Of a stretch of 64,000 nt of DNA, positions 27,085 to 35,514 are shown one piece after another. The notes beneath the pieces are model-generated. The model was not told where the DNA came from and did not search any database. It saw only the letters and a program-made list of their open reading frames with translations. Position 1 is the stretch's first letter; every line of letters starts with the position of its first letter. Both the position numbers and the translations under genes were made by a program. The stretch comes from CAWIOX01 sp963837775 (lineage in GTDB: Bacteria > Pseudomonadota > Gammaproteobacteria > Burkholderiales > Burkholderiaceae_D), in NCBI GenBank assembly GCA_963837775.1, contig CAWIOX010000029.1, positions 525,960 to 589,959 on the forward strand, given 5' to 3'.

Positions 27085-28227
27085 TTAAGCGACTGCATTT
27101 TTAGGATCGAGTTCAAAAGGAACATCAAAAACAGTCGGAGCTGTCGGGCAAACACCTCCGTGCTGATGAAATGACCGCAATTGGAATATGTAAGCAAGCA
27201 CTTCAGCGACTGCAGTATAGAGTGCTTCCGGAATCTCGTCACCAAGTTCAGCATGCCTATGCAAAGCCCTAGCGAGCGCCGGAGCCTCCAAAGTTGGAAC
27301 ATTATTCTCAGCCCCGATTTCTCGAATTTTCATAGCAACCGCATCTGCGCCTTTTGCAACTACTTTAGGAGCACGCATTGCACCTTCCGAATATTTGAGA
27401 GCCACAGAAAAATGTGTTGGATTTGTGACAATTACATCCGCAGTTGGCACCTCCGACATCATGCGGCGGCGCGCCATTTCACGCTGCTGGGAACGAATTT
27501 TTGCCTTTATTTGTGGATTACCATCCGACTCCTTCGCCTCCTGAACAACTTCTTGGCGAGTCATTTTAAGTTTGTTCGCGTAATGCCACATTTGGTATGG
27601 CACATCAATCAATGCAATTAATGCCAATGCACCAACAATCGAAAGAAAACTGATCTTAAGCATGCTTGCAAGATGAGCACTTCCCTGATTCAGTGGTTCA
27701 AGTGCTAAAGCAAGCACGGCATCTTTTTCACTTACAATCACCAACCAAGCCACAAAGCCTACAAGTAGTGCCTTCACTACTGCCTTGACAAGCTCAATCA
27801 AAGCATTCGACGAAAACATATTCCCTAGACCTTTAAATAAATTCATCCGTCCAAAGTTAGGTTGTAATGCTTTAGTGCTGAATAGCCAGCCTCCTATTAA
27901 CAGTGGGGATGCAATAGCAACCAACATCAAAAAAACACCCATTGGAATGAGCGCAATCATGACATCAGTAATATTGGTAGCTATGCGATTTAAAAGTATG
28001 TCTGAGTCAAATACCTGCGTTCGATCGAATGAAAGACCAGAAACGAGAATTAGATTCAGGCGACGTATCAGCCCCTCCCCTGCAAGCCAAAGTATTCCAC
28101 CAGCAGATAACAATACAGCACACGTCAGTAGCTCACGGGAGCGTGGAACATCCCCCTCTTCTCGAGCTTGCTCCAATCGCCTGGATGACGCAGGCTCCGT
28201 TCGCTCAAGATCGCTATCCTCGGCCAT
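27085..28227 (-). CDS. flhB: Flagellar export switch protein FlhB
   Basis: FlhB controls substrate switching of the export gate. The 380-residue protein has four membrane helices, the basic linker QIKAKIRSQQREMARRRMMS and the self-cleavage motif NPTH at residues 269-272, so autoprocessing should occur between Asn and Pro. The N-terminal block ERTEPASSRRLEQAREEGDV is the family signature. It is first in the - strand block flhB-flhA-flhF-flhG-fliA-motC-motD. An IS200-type element lies just upstream and may separate it from its original promoter. Confidence 0.97.
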   Translation of the reverse strand: MAEDSDLERTEPASSRRLEQAREEGDVPRSRELLTCAVLLSAGGILWLAGEGLIRRLNLILVSGLSFDRTQVFDSDILLNRIATNITDVMIALIPMGVFLMLVAIASPLLIGGWLFSTKALQPNFGRMNLFKGLGNMFSSNALIELVKAVVKALLVGFVAWLVIVSEKDAVLALALEPLNQGSAHLASMLKISFLSIVGALALIALIDVPYQMWHYANKLKMTRQEVVQEAKESDGNPQIKAKIRSQQREMARRRMMSEVPTADVIVTNPTHFSVALKYSEGAMRAPKVVAKGADAVAMKIREIGAENNVPTLEAPALARALHRHAELGDEIPEALYTAVAEVLAYIFQLRSFHQHGGVCPTAPTVFDVPFELDPKNAVA

Positions 28228-28264
28228 TACTAATTCCTGTTAACTAAAATTTAAATACCGGAGT

Positions 28265-28860
28265 AAATGAACCACGTTCGTAGAAGGCTCGCTATCTGAT
28301 CTCACCTAGCTGTAATTCCTGCTGGTGAGCCTCTTCCTTTTCTTGAAACTTCACGTATTTTTGAATCATTTCACTGTTCAGTCCTACCGTATCTACGCAA
28401 TAACCCTTTGCCCAGAAATGATTGCCCCAGTAGGGCTTCTTCCTCATCTGTGGGAAAACATTGAATATCCTGATCGCTGTACGTCCTTTCAGGACACCCA
28501 TTAGCTCCGATATCGATAGTTTCGGTGGTACTTTCACCAACATGTGGATGTGGTCAATCTGTACATTGAGCTCTACTACTTCACATCCCAACTGCTGACT
28601 AAATGTCATCAGGCACTTATGAACCTCGTTCCCTATCGGGCCGCTCAATATCCGAAATCGATACTTCGGCACCCAGACCAAATGATATTGACAATGCCAT
28701 ATAACGTGCGATGCTCTTTTGAACCTGCTCATTTTCGTTTCCTTTCTCAAATGTTGTGGGGACAACATCTGGAAAGATACTTCCTTGAGCAGGCTCTCTC
28801 GCTCTAACAGGCAAAGCCTATTAGGCGATGACCACGTCCTTAGGACGTGGTTTTTAAAGT
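28265..28860 (-). mobile_element. Solo IS200/IS605-family element (approximate ends)
   Basis: A short element carrying only tnpA (Y1/HUH transposase), with no tnpB. At the tnpA-proximal end a perfect 9-bp stem (ACCACGTCC, loop TTA) sits at 28831-28851, typical of the left-end hairpin of this family. The motif ACCACGT recurs at 28270-28276 near the other end. These elements lack terminal inverted repeats and target duplications, so the exact ends are estimates. It lies in the intergenic gap between flhB and the HDOD gene and breaks no reading frame. Confidence 0.8.
28292..28732 (-). CDS. tnpA: IS200/IS605-family transposase TnpA
   Basis: A small Y1 HUH-type transposase that cuts and joins single-stranded DNA. 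From ATG 28732 it has 146 residues with the family start region HVIWHCQYHLVWVPKYRFRI. The HUH pair is visible as DHIHM, and the catalytic tyrosine lies in IQKYVKFQEKEE. An ATG twelve codons upstream (28768) is possible. No tnpB and no obvious REP array accompany it in the window. Confidence 0.93.
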   Translation of the reverse strand: MSRFKRASHVIWHCQYHLVWVPKYRFRILSGPIGNEVHKCLMTFSQQLGCEVVELNVQIDHIHMLVKVPPKLSISELMGVLKGRTAIRIFNVFPQMRKKPYWGNHFWAKGYCVDTVGLNSEMIQKYVKFQEKEEAHQQELQLGEIR

Positions 28861-28975
28861 GTTAATAAAATAAAAAAACAATTCGCTAAATTCAACAAGC
28901 AAGATAATTAATCATGAAATTTAAAAAGTTAAAATTATGCTCAAATTATCTTACACACCGATCAGTCACGATGAA

Positions 28976-30190
28976 CTAAATAGCTAATTTCTTCACCCAC
29001 ACCAAAGCTGAAATATGTGCGCTATCAACCTCTGCTGGACTGATATTAAGAGAAGCTGCCAACGTACCAACTAACGCAGTACTTAACTCACACGCTTCTG
29101 CCAATGCCAAAAAAGGACCATATATTCCGTCGCGTGAAAGCAAGGCTCTCGAAACCATTTCAGGCAACTGGATTCTTGCAAGAACTTCGTCCATCGGAAT
29201 ACCCAATAAACGATCTAAAAGAGAGAACATACCAACAATGAAAAGATTTTCCGATTGTTCCTTTGAAAATACTCCACTCCCAAGTAACTCAGCTAATCTG
29301 CCTCGAATAATCGCAGTTTCCATGAGCACAGGAGAGTAACCATTAGAACTGGCTGTCGCCAACAACAGCGACAACCAACGATAAAGTGGCGAGTAACCCA
29401 AAATTTGAACCGCTTGTCGCAATGATTGGACCTCACGTCCTAGGCCAAACCCCGCAGAATTAATGTAACGAAGCAATTTGTAAGACAAAGTCGGATCACG
29501 TTTTAACACCTCCTCCAACTGATGGAAATCCGCATTTTTCCTTACCATATCCATTAACTGTAGAATAACAGTCTGTGCTGGGTTCAAGCTTTTTTGCTGC
29601 CCATCTAGCCTTGGTGTCAGATGCAACTTCCCTACAAAAGCAGGCAATCCCAATGACGCACAAGCATCAAATTGATGCCAGTTATCAATTTTCCTGGCGA
29701 GCATACACAAACCAGATTGCTTAAAAGAACTATATACTTTTGCTTGTAAAGCAAAATCTTCGGAAGAAAAATTAACCTCAACGTGTGTAATATGAGAAAA
29801 ATATGGTTTGTCACGTGCGCTTAAATCAGCATTTTTAAGTGCAATCCCAAACCCTAATTCACGCAATTTAATAATATTGGGCAAGGTGTTCGGGTCTGCC
29901 AATTCAGCCATAGTTAATGTTAGTACTGTGTGCTTTGGTGATAGCGCTTGAAGTGCATCAACCGCGAGCAAATCTGGAGCCGCCTCCAAAAAAAGCAAAT
30001 TATCTCCCAACAACCATCCAGACTCATCATCTGATAACAAATCAGCCACAAAACCGATTAAAGCACTCAGATTCGCCTTACGCAAATCATCTGCAACTGG
30101 CACGTAATGAGACCAACTAAATTCATAACCGATAATTTTTTGCTTTGGATTAAGAAGTGGCTCTCGCACAATAAAATTCACTTGATGCAT
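28976..30190 (-). CDS. HDOD-domain signalling protein with degenerate EAL domain
   Basis: A YuxH-type protein, about 404 residues from ATG 30190 (a GTG four codons upstream is possible). Residues 1 to about 190 resemble an EAL domain but lack the catalytic EAL/metal motifs: the opening reads EPLLNPKQKIIGYEFSW. Residues about 200-400 form an HDOD domain with LLRYINSAGFGLGREVQSLR and IQILGYSPLYRWL-like text. Such proteins are signalling adaptors, often near chemotaxis or flagellar genes. It lies downstream of the cheY terminator, so it probably has its own promoter. Precise role unknown. Confidence 0.85.
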   Translation of the reverse strand: MHQVNFIVREPLLNPKQKIIGYEFSWSHYVPVADDLRKANLSALIGFVADLLSDDESGWLLGDNLLFLEAAPDLLAVDALQALSPKHTVLTLTMAELADPNTLPNIIKLRELGFGIALKNADLSARDKPYFSHITHVEVNFSSEDFALQAKVYSSFKQSGLCMLARKIDNWHQFDACASLGLPAFVGKLHLTPRLDGQQKSLNPAQTVILQLMDMVRKNADFHQLEEVLKRDPTLSYKLLRYINSAGFGLGREVQSLRQAVQILGYSPLYRWLSLLLATASSNGYSPVLMETAIIRGRLAELLGSGVFSKEQSENLFIVGMFSLLDRLLGIPMDEVLARIQLPEMVSRALLSRDGIYGPFLALAEACELSTALVGTLAASLNISPAEVDSAHISALVWVKKLAI

Positions 30191-30222
30191 ATTGATTACC
30201 ACTTTTTATCAATTGAAAAAAA

Positions 30223-30256
30223 GCAACCACACATAATTTAATTTATGTGTGGTTGC
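30223..30256 (-). terminator. Rho-independent terminator after cheY
   Basis: A perfect 14-bp stem (GCAACCACACATAA) with a 6-base loop, followed on the - strand by a run of seven T. It lies ~105 bp beyond the cheY stop and so closes the long chemotaxis transcript that starts at motA or cheA. Confidence 0.9.
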
Positions 30257-30360
30257 GTTACAAATTAAAAAATAAAATATCATAATTACAAAACAATAAA
30301 CTCCAAACCAAAATCTGCCATTTAAAATTGAGTCGTAATTAATATTTTATACAGAAATTA

Positions 30361-30759
30361 TTAACTTCCGAGCTTCTCTAACTTTTCAAAAATTTTAGAT
30401 AGTTTCTCATCTAGTGTTGCTGCAGTAAATGGTTTAACGACATAACCACTAGCTCCCGCTTGAGCCGCCGCTATAATATTTTCCTTTTTTGCCTCCGCAG
30501 TCACCATTAATACCGGCAGTTTAGACAGTGTGGTATCTGCACGTATGTGCTGAAGCATTGTAAGTCCATCCATGTTTGGCATATTCCAGTCTGAAACAAC
30601 AAAATCAAACTGCTCGCTTCTTAATTTAGAAAGCGCCATCACACCATCTTCAGCCTCATCAACATTTGTGTAACCTAACTCTTTGAGCAAATTACGAATA
30701 ATGCGGCGCATTGTAGAAAAATCATCAACAACCAGAAATTTTGTATTGGGATTAGCCAT
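30361..30759 (-). CDS. cheY: Chemotaxis response regulator CheY (terminal copy)
   Basis: A 132-residue single receiver domain. Acid pocket VVDDF at residues 11-13, phosphoacceptor Asp57 in FVVSDWNMPNMDGL, Thr87 in LMVTAEA and Lys109 in VVKPF are all present. The fully canonical CheY features, including the MPNMDGL text and the C-terminal helix, favour this copy as the motor-binding CheY; a second CheY-like gene sits upstream of cheA. It is the last gene of the operon before a strong terminator. Confidence 0.95.
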   Translation of the reverse strand: MANPNTKFLVVDDFSTMRRIIRNLLKELGYTNVDEAEDGVMALSKLRSEQFDFVVSDWNMPNMDGLTMLQHIRADTTLSKLPVLMVTAEAKKENIIAAAQAGASGYVVKPFTAATLDEKLSKIFEKLEKLGS

Positions 30760-30845
30760 ATGTTATTCCATTCATTCTTCAATCCGTTACTAGCAACGAA
30801 TGAAGGATAAATTCGAACAGTAAATTCGAATGGTAAATAAAAAAA

Positions 30846-31922
30846 TCAAACTCGTAATGCACGGCTACCATGCGTGGCAAGGTAATTCAACACCTTTCCT
30901 GGCAACTCATCCAAAGAACTGACTTCATGTGTTGCACCAATAGCTATTGCTTCACGCGGCATGCCAAATACCACACAACTTGCTTCATCTTGGGCAAAAT
31001 TATAAGAACCAGCATTACGCATTTCCAGCATGCCTGTAGCACCGTCTTTGCCCATACCAGTAAGAATAACACCCACGGCATTTTTTCCTGCACAGCTAGC
31101 TGCCGAGCGAAACAAAACATCAACAGATGGCCTGTGCCGATTGACTGCTGGCCCTTGGTCAATTTGAGTAACGTAATTGGCGCCACTTCTAGAAAGTTGC
31201 AAGTGTGAATGCCCTGGTGCTATGTATGCATGCCCCGGCAAGATGCGCTCACCACCAGCGGCCTCATTGACAGAAATTTTACAAAGTCCATCTAGACGCT
31301 GTGCGAATGACTTGGTGAAACCTTCCGGCATGTGTTGCGCAATCAAGATGCCAGGACAATCAGAAGGCATCTGCATTAAAAAACTCTTGATTGCTTCTGT
31401 GCCTCCTGTAGAGGCGCCAATAATGATCAACTTTTCACTACTAGTAAGAGGATTGCGTATTAGAGGTAGAGTGGCGTGATCACTCTTGGCTGGATTGTTT
31501 GCTGCTATGGATCGCGGTTTAATTTTTGCTCTGGCTGCAGCACGGATTTTATCCGCAATCATATCCGAGTATTCCAACATACCACTCTGAATAGATAATT
31601 TCGGTTTCGTAACAAAATCTACCGCACCCAATTCAAGTGCTCGCATTGTGATTTCTGAGCCACGCTCAGTTAAAGATGACACCATAACAACAGGCATAGG
31701 CCTTAAACGCATAAGCTTCTCAAGGAAATCCAGCCCATCCATTTTCGGCATTTCAACGTCAAGAGTCAGTACATCAGGATTCATCCGTTTAATTAAATCC
31801 CGCGCAACTAAAGGATCAGGCGCAACACCAACAACTTCCATATCTGGCTGACTTCCGATGATCTGACTCATGATGCTACGAATTAATGCAGAATCATCTA
31901 CAATCAAAACCCTGATTTTCAT
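30846..31922 (-). CDS. cheB: Chemoreceptor glutamate methylesterase CheB
   Basis: CheB demethylates and deamidates receptors when phosphorylated. From ATG 31922 (358 residues) it has a receiver domain with Asp55 in LTLDVEMPKMDGL and a C-terminal esterase domain. The catalytic triad is visible: Ser171 in GASTGG, His197 in AQHMP and Asp293 in GMGKDGA. The gene follows cheD by 46 bp, in the order cheR-cheD-cheB-cheY. Confidence 0.96.
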   Translation of the reverse strand: MKIRVLIVDDSALIRSIMSQIIGSQPDMEVVGVAPDPLVARDLIKRMNPDVLTLDVEMPKMDGLDFLEKLMRLRPMPVVMVSSLTERGSEITMRALELGAVDFVTKPKLSIQSGMLEYSDMIADKIRAAARAKIKPRSIAANNPAKSDHATLPLIRNPLTSSEKLIIIGASTGGTEAIKSFLMQMPSDCPGILIAQHMPEGFTKSFAQRLDGLCKISVNEAAGGERILPGHAYIAPGHSHLQLSRSGANYVTQIDQGPAVNRHRPSVDVLFRSAASCAGKNAVGVILTGMGKDGATGMLEMRNAGSYNFAQDEASCVVFGMPREAIAIGATHEVSSLDELPGKVLNYLATHGSRALRV

Positions 31923-31967
31923 ACGACACACCTTCCCAATTCAGTCAACAATTCAGCTCCTTCCAAA

Positions 31968-32579
31968 TCAGAAAAGCTCGATATCACCACTCACCGCACT
32001 TGTTGTCAACCGACTTGCGTATGCCTGCTCACGCTGAGCCAAAGTATCATTGTGTGTCTGTTTCAGTTTTTTAACCAATACTTTTCCTGTACGGGGAAAA
32101 AAATATACTTTACGAGGGTAAATATCGTTCAAATCTTCCGCTGTAACACGCATATTCTCGGCGCGAAGGTAACTCCTTACAAATTGTGCATTACGCTCTC
32201 CCACATTGATTGTGGTAAAGCCACGCAACACATTGCCCCCTCCAAATACTTTAGCCTCCAAATTCTCTCTTCTTGCTCCAGCCTTCAGAAGTTGATTAAT
32301 CAAAACCTCCATAGCATAAGTACCATAACGCATAGAGGCGGATATCGGGCTATTGCTGTCCGCCACACCGCTATCAGGTAACATAAAATGATTCATTCCA
32401 CCTATACCAGAAATGCGATCACGAATACATGCTGAAACACAGGATCCCAATACAGTGACAATCAGCATATCTCGACCAGTGCAATAATATTCACCTGGTA
32501 AGATCTTTGCTGCCTCACAATCAAAAGTTCTATCGTAGTAAACATTAGCGGCATAATGCTCGTCATGCCCTTGGCTCAT
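31968..32579 (-). CDS. cheD: Chemoreceptor glutamine deamidase CheD
   Basis: CheD deamidates receptor glutamines and often regulates CheB/CheC. The ATG at 32579 overlaps the cheR stop (ATGA); upstream in-frame starts lie inside cheR. The 203-residue protein has the catalytic Cys47 in LGSCVSACIRD and His64 in GGMNHFMLPDS, plus the C-terminal ITAEDLNDIYPRKVYFFP-like block. It is longer at the C-terminus than the minimal family, as in many betaproteobacteria. Confidence 0.94.
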   Translation of the reverse strand: MSQGHDEHYAANVYYDRTFDCEAAKILPGEYYCTGRDMLIVTVLGSCVSACIRDRISGIGGMNHFMLPDSGVADSNSPISASMRYGTYAMEVLINQLLKAGARRENLEAKVFGGGNVLRGFTTINVGERNAQFVRSYLRAENMRVTAEDLNDIYPRKVYFFPRTGKVLVKKLKQTHNDTLAQREQAYASRLTTSAVSGDIELF

Positions 32580-33466
32580 ACAGCATTCCCAATACTCTTC
32601 ACTGCATTTTTCTGCTCGCCGCAAGATGACGCTAATTCATACACTGTTTTTCCACGCAATTTAAATGCGTCAGTCACATATAAAAAATTTTCAGAATGGC
32701 CTGCAAATAACAAGCCATCTGTTTTCATTAAAGGTGCAAATCTAGATAAAATCTTCCCCTGCGTCGGTTTATCAAAATAAATCATCACATTTCTACAAAA
32801 AATAGCATCAAATCCCCCAGTAACCGACCAATCATCAGCCAGCAGATTGAGCTGTTTAAATGTCACAATTTGACGTATTTCTGGACGCACTCGGACCAAA
32901 CCATCTTGCTTACCTTTTCCCTTAAGGAAAAAATTTTTGATGCGATCAGCCTTCATCTTCACCAATTTGTCTATTGAATATATTCCGTTAGCTGCTGTTG
33001 CCAAGACATTCGTATCTATATCTGTAGCAACTATTTGAACCGGAGGTGTAAGCGTACCAAAAGCCTCACAGACAGTCATTGCAATAGAATATGGTTCCTC
33101 TCCTGTTGAACTTGCTGAACACCAGATTAATAGTGGTGCGGAAGCTTTTTTCGCATGTTCAGCAAGAATAGGAAAATGATGCTCTTCTCGAAAAAAAGAC
33201 GTGAGATTTGTTGTTAAAGAATTAACAAATGCCTCCCACTCACTACCATCAATCCTGCTTTCCAAATTATCCAAATAACACTCAAATGATATTTGACCTG
33301 TTGCACGCAAACGGCGCGCCAAACGGCTATAAACCATTTCTTGCTTTGTTTTGGAAAGAGCTATACCTGCCCGTTGATATATTAATGCACACACACGAGA
33401 AAAATCACGGTTAGTAAATTCGAATTCTTTAATGCCATCCAATTTATTTTGTGGCACTAATTTCAT
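32576..33466 (-). CDS. cheR: Chemoreceptor methyltransferase CheR
   Basis: CheR methylates receptor glutamates using S-adenosylmethionine. The 296-residue protein has the all-helical N-domain and the SAM-binding core with LIWCSASSTGEEPYSIAM, then VATDIDTNVLATA and the FDAIFCRNVMIYFD block. The neighbouring receptor ends with a WEEF tail, a plausible CheR/CheB tether. Translation is coupled to cheD by a 4-bp overlap. Confidence 0.96.
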   Translation of the reverse strand: MKLVPQNKLDGIKEFEFTNRDFSRVCALIYQRAGIALSKTKQEMVYSRLARRLRATGQISFECYLDNLESRIDGSEWEAFVNSLTTNLTSFFREEHHFPILAEHAKKASAPLLIWCSASSTGEEPYSIAMTVCEAFGTLTPPVQIVATDIDTNVLATAANGIYSIDKLVKMKADRIKNFFLKGKGKQDGLVRVRPEIRQIVTFKQLNLLADDWSVTGGFDAIFCRNVMIYFDKPTQGKILSRFAPLMKTDGLLFAGHSENFLYVTDAFKLRGKTVYELASSCGEQKNAVKSIGNAV

Positions 33467-33567
33467 GTAAATATACTTTCACTAATTTCAAGGCAATATA
33501 TAGAGGGGACCAACAATAATGCGCTCAACGAAAAATCAGATCACTAAAAACAAAGACATATAAAATA

Positions 33568-35268
33568 CTAAAACTCTTCCCATTCATCAGTATTAGCCAC
33601 TGCCAATTTCTTCTGCTTCACCACTGATGGTGGCGACACTATTTTTGTCAACATCGGCGAGGGTTTTGAAGATGTTTCAATGACAGCTTGAAATTTTTGA
33701 GGGACATGTATTGCATGATCCCCAACATCCAGTTTAAATATACTTACTGCTTGTGTCAGTGTTACTGCCTGATCTTGCAAACTTTCTGCTGCTGCAGCAG
33801 CTTGCTCTACCAAAGCGGCATTCTGCTGCGTCATTTCATCCATCTGACCGATAGCTTGATTAACCTCCTCAATTCCAGCGCTTTGCTCCTGACTCGCTGC
33901 AGTGATTTCTCTCATAATATCGGCAACACGCTTAACGCTACTGACAATTTCATCCATTGTCTTACCCGCATCATCTACTAGTCGACTACCGACATCAACC
34001 TTTTCAACCGAGTCTCCAATCAGGGATTTTATTTCCTTAGCTGCAGCAGCGCTGCGTTGAGCCAGATTACGAACTTCGCTCGCAACCACTGCAAACCCGC
34101 GGCCTTGCTCACCGGCACGCGCCGCTTCTACAGCTGCATTTAATGCCAGTATATTTGTTTGAAATGCTATTCCGTCAATGACACCGATAATGTCAACTAT
34201 CTTATTTGAACTTGCCTTAATTGAACCCATAGTCTCTACGACTTGGCAAACTACGCCACCACCTTTCACAGCAACACCAGAGGCAGAAACAGCGAGTTGA
34301 TTTGCTTGGCGTGCATTTTCAGCATTTTGACGTACGGTATCCGTTAATTGCTCCATGGAACTTGCAGTCTGTTCTAATGAACTCGCCTGCGACTCAGTGC
34401 GAGATGAGAGATCCGCATTTCCTGTTGCTATCTCACTAGAGGCAACCGAAATCATGTCAGTACCAATTCTCACTTGACCTACAGTACGCGCTAAACTTGC
34501 ATTCATTTCTTTAAGTGCTGTCAACAATTGACCAATTTCATCTTTTTCATTCGAATCAATATGTGAAGTCAAATCACCTGCAGCAACTCGATTAGTAACA
34601 GAAACGGCGAAATTCAGAGGTCCCGTAATACTACGCGTAATTGCCCATGAAAAAACACCACCTATCAGCAATGCTACAGCACCAATTAAAAATAAAATAT
34701 TCGTAAGCTGCGCTCCGGCCGAAACCGTTCCGGCCAGAATTTCCCTCAAAGACGCCTGTTGAATATCGACCAAGCTATTAATTTCATTAATTGCTTGCTG
34801 ACTTAATGGACTAATACGGGATGTTATTATTTTAGCGGCCCCCTCCCCATTAAATGACAAAATTAAACCCATTGCCTCCTTGAAAGGAGCCTCCATCTCT
34901 TTATCGATACGAGAAACATTTGCGAGAATTAATTTCTCATTATCCAAAAGTCCGAGAGCAACTAATTTATCACGCGCATCAATATAATTTTTATTGCTTT
35001 TCTTGAATTTTTCCTCATCCGACTGCATTGCGCCAACATCCGATTGAAGTCCAATACTACGCATTGCTATGCCGCTTTCCAGTAAGGCATTCTTCATTTG
35101 TGAAGCTAGTACGCCTTTTGAATTCGCAACAGTCAAATCTTCAATTAATTTATCTCTATTATTTTTGCTAACAACACTTCCAATTACAAGAGACAAAACA
35201 AGCATTGCAAGCGTGACTCCAAATCCAATACCCAAGCGAGCACCAATTCTCAAAGCTCTTAAATTCAT
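33568..35268 (-). CDS. Methyl-accepting chemotaxis protein with C-terminal tether
   Basis: A 566-residue inner-membrane chemoreceptor from ATG 35268. A first membrane helix (IGFGVTLAMLVLSLVIG), a four-helix-bundle-type periplasmic domain (about 32-185), a second helix (ILFLIGAVALLIGGVFSW), HAMP, then the signalling coiled coil with the hairpin tip DGIAFQTNILALNAAVEAAR. The C-terminus ends EWEEF, matching the xWxxF tether for CheR/CheB, after a flexible linker. Ligand unknown. The 246-bp AT-rich gap to cheA (35269-35514) contains no cheW, which usually sits there. Confidence 0.94.
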   Translation of the reverse strand: MNLRALRIGARLGIGFGVTLAMLVLSLVIGSVVSKNNRDKLIEDLTVANSKGVLASQMKNALLESGIAMRSIGLQSDVGAMQSDEEKFKKSNKNYIDARDKLVALGLLDNEKLILANVSRIDKEMEAPFKEAMGLILSFNGEGAAKIITSRISPLSQQAINEINSLVDIQQASLREILAGTVSAGAQLTNILFLIGAVALLIGGVFSWAITRSITGPLNFAVSVTNRVAAGDLTSHIDSNEKDEIGQLLTALKEMNASLARTVGQVRIGTDMISVASSEIATGNADLSSRTESQASSLEQTASSMEQLTDTVRQNAENARQANQLAVSASGVAVKGGGVVCQVVETMGSIKASSNKIVDIIGVIDGIAFQTNILALNAAVEAARAGEQGRGFAVVASEVRNLAQRSAAAAKEIKSLIGDSVEKVDVGSRLVDDAGKTMDEIVSSVKRVADIMREITAASQEQSAGIEEVNQAIGQMDEMTQQNAALVEQAAAAAESLQDQAVTLTQAVSIFKLDVGDHAIHVPQKFQAVIETSSKPSPMLTKIVSPPSVVKQKKLAVANTDEWEEF

Positions 35269-35514
35269 AAATGTCTCCCAACACAATTAAATTATTTTAT
35301 AATAATTATCGAAAAATATAATTTATACACACTAATGCATGCCTTACATCTTATATATTAAATTTCATTTAAAAAATATAAAAAATCTCCAAGCAACCAA
35401 CAACAAAAATAATATAAAGACTCAATAAAAATTGATAAAATTTTTATTGCCACCGATATGCAATTTAAAATAATTATATAAATATATTAATTTTACATTT
35501 TTCAAATTACATCA

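Noticed and set aside
28292..28860. IS200-type element as a TnpB/omega-RNA system
   Set aside because: Only tnpA is present; no tnpB-like frame lies within several kilobases.
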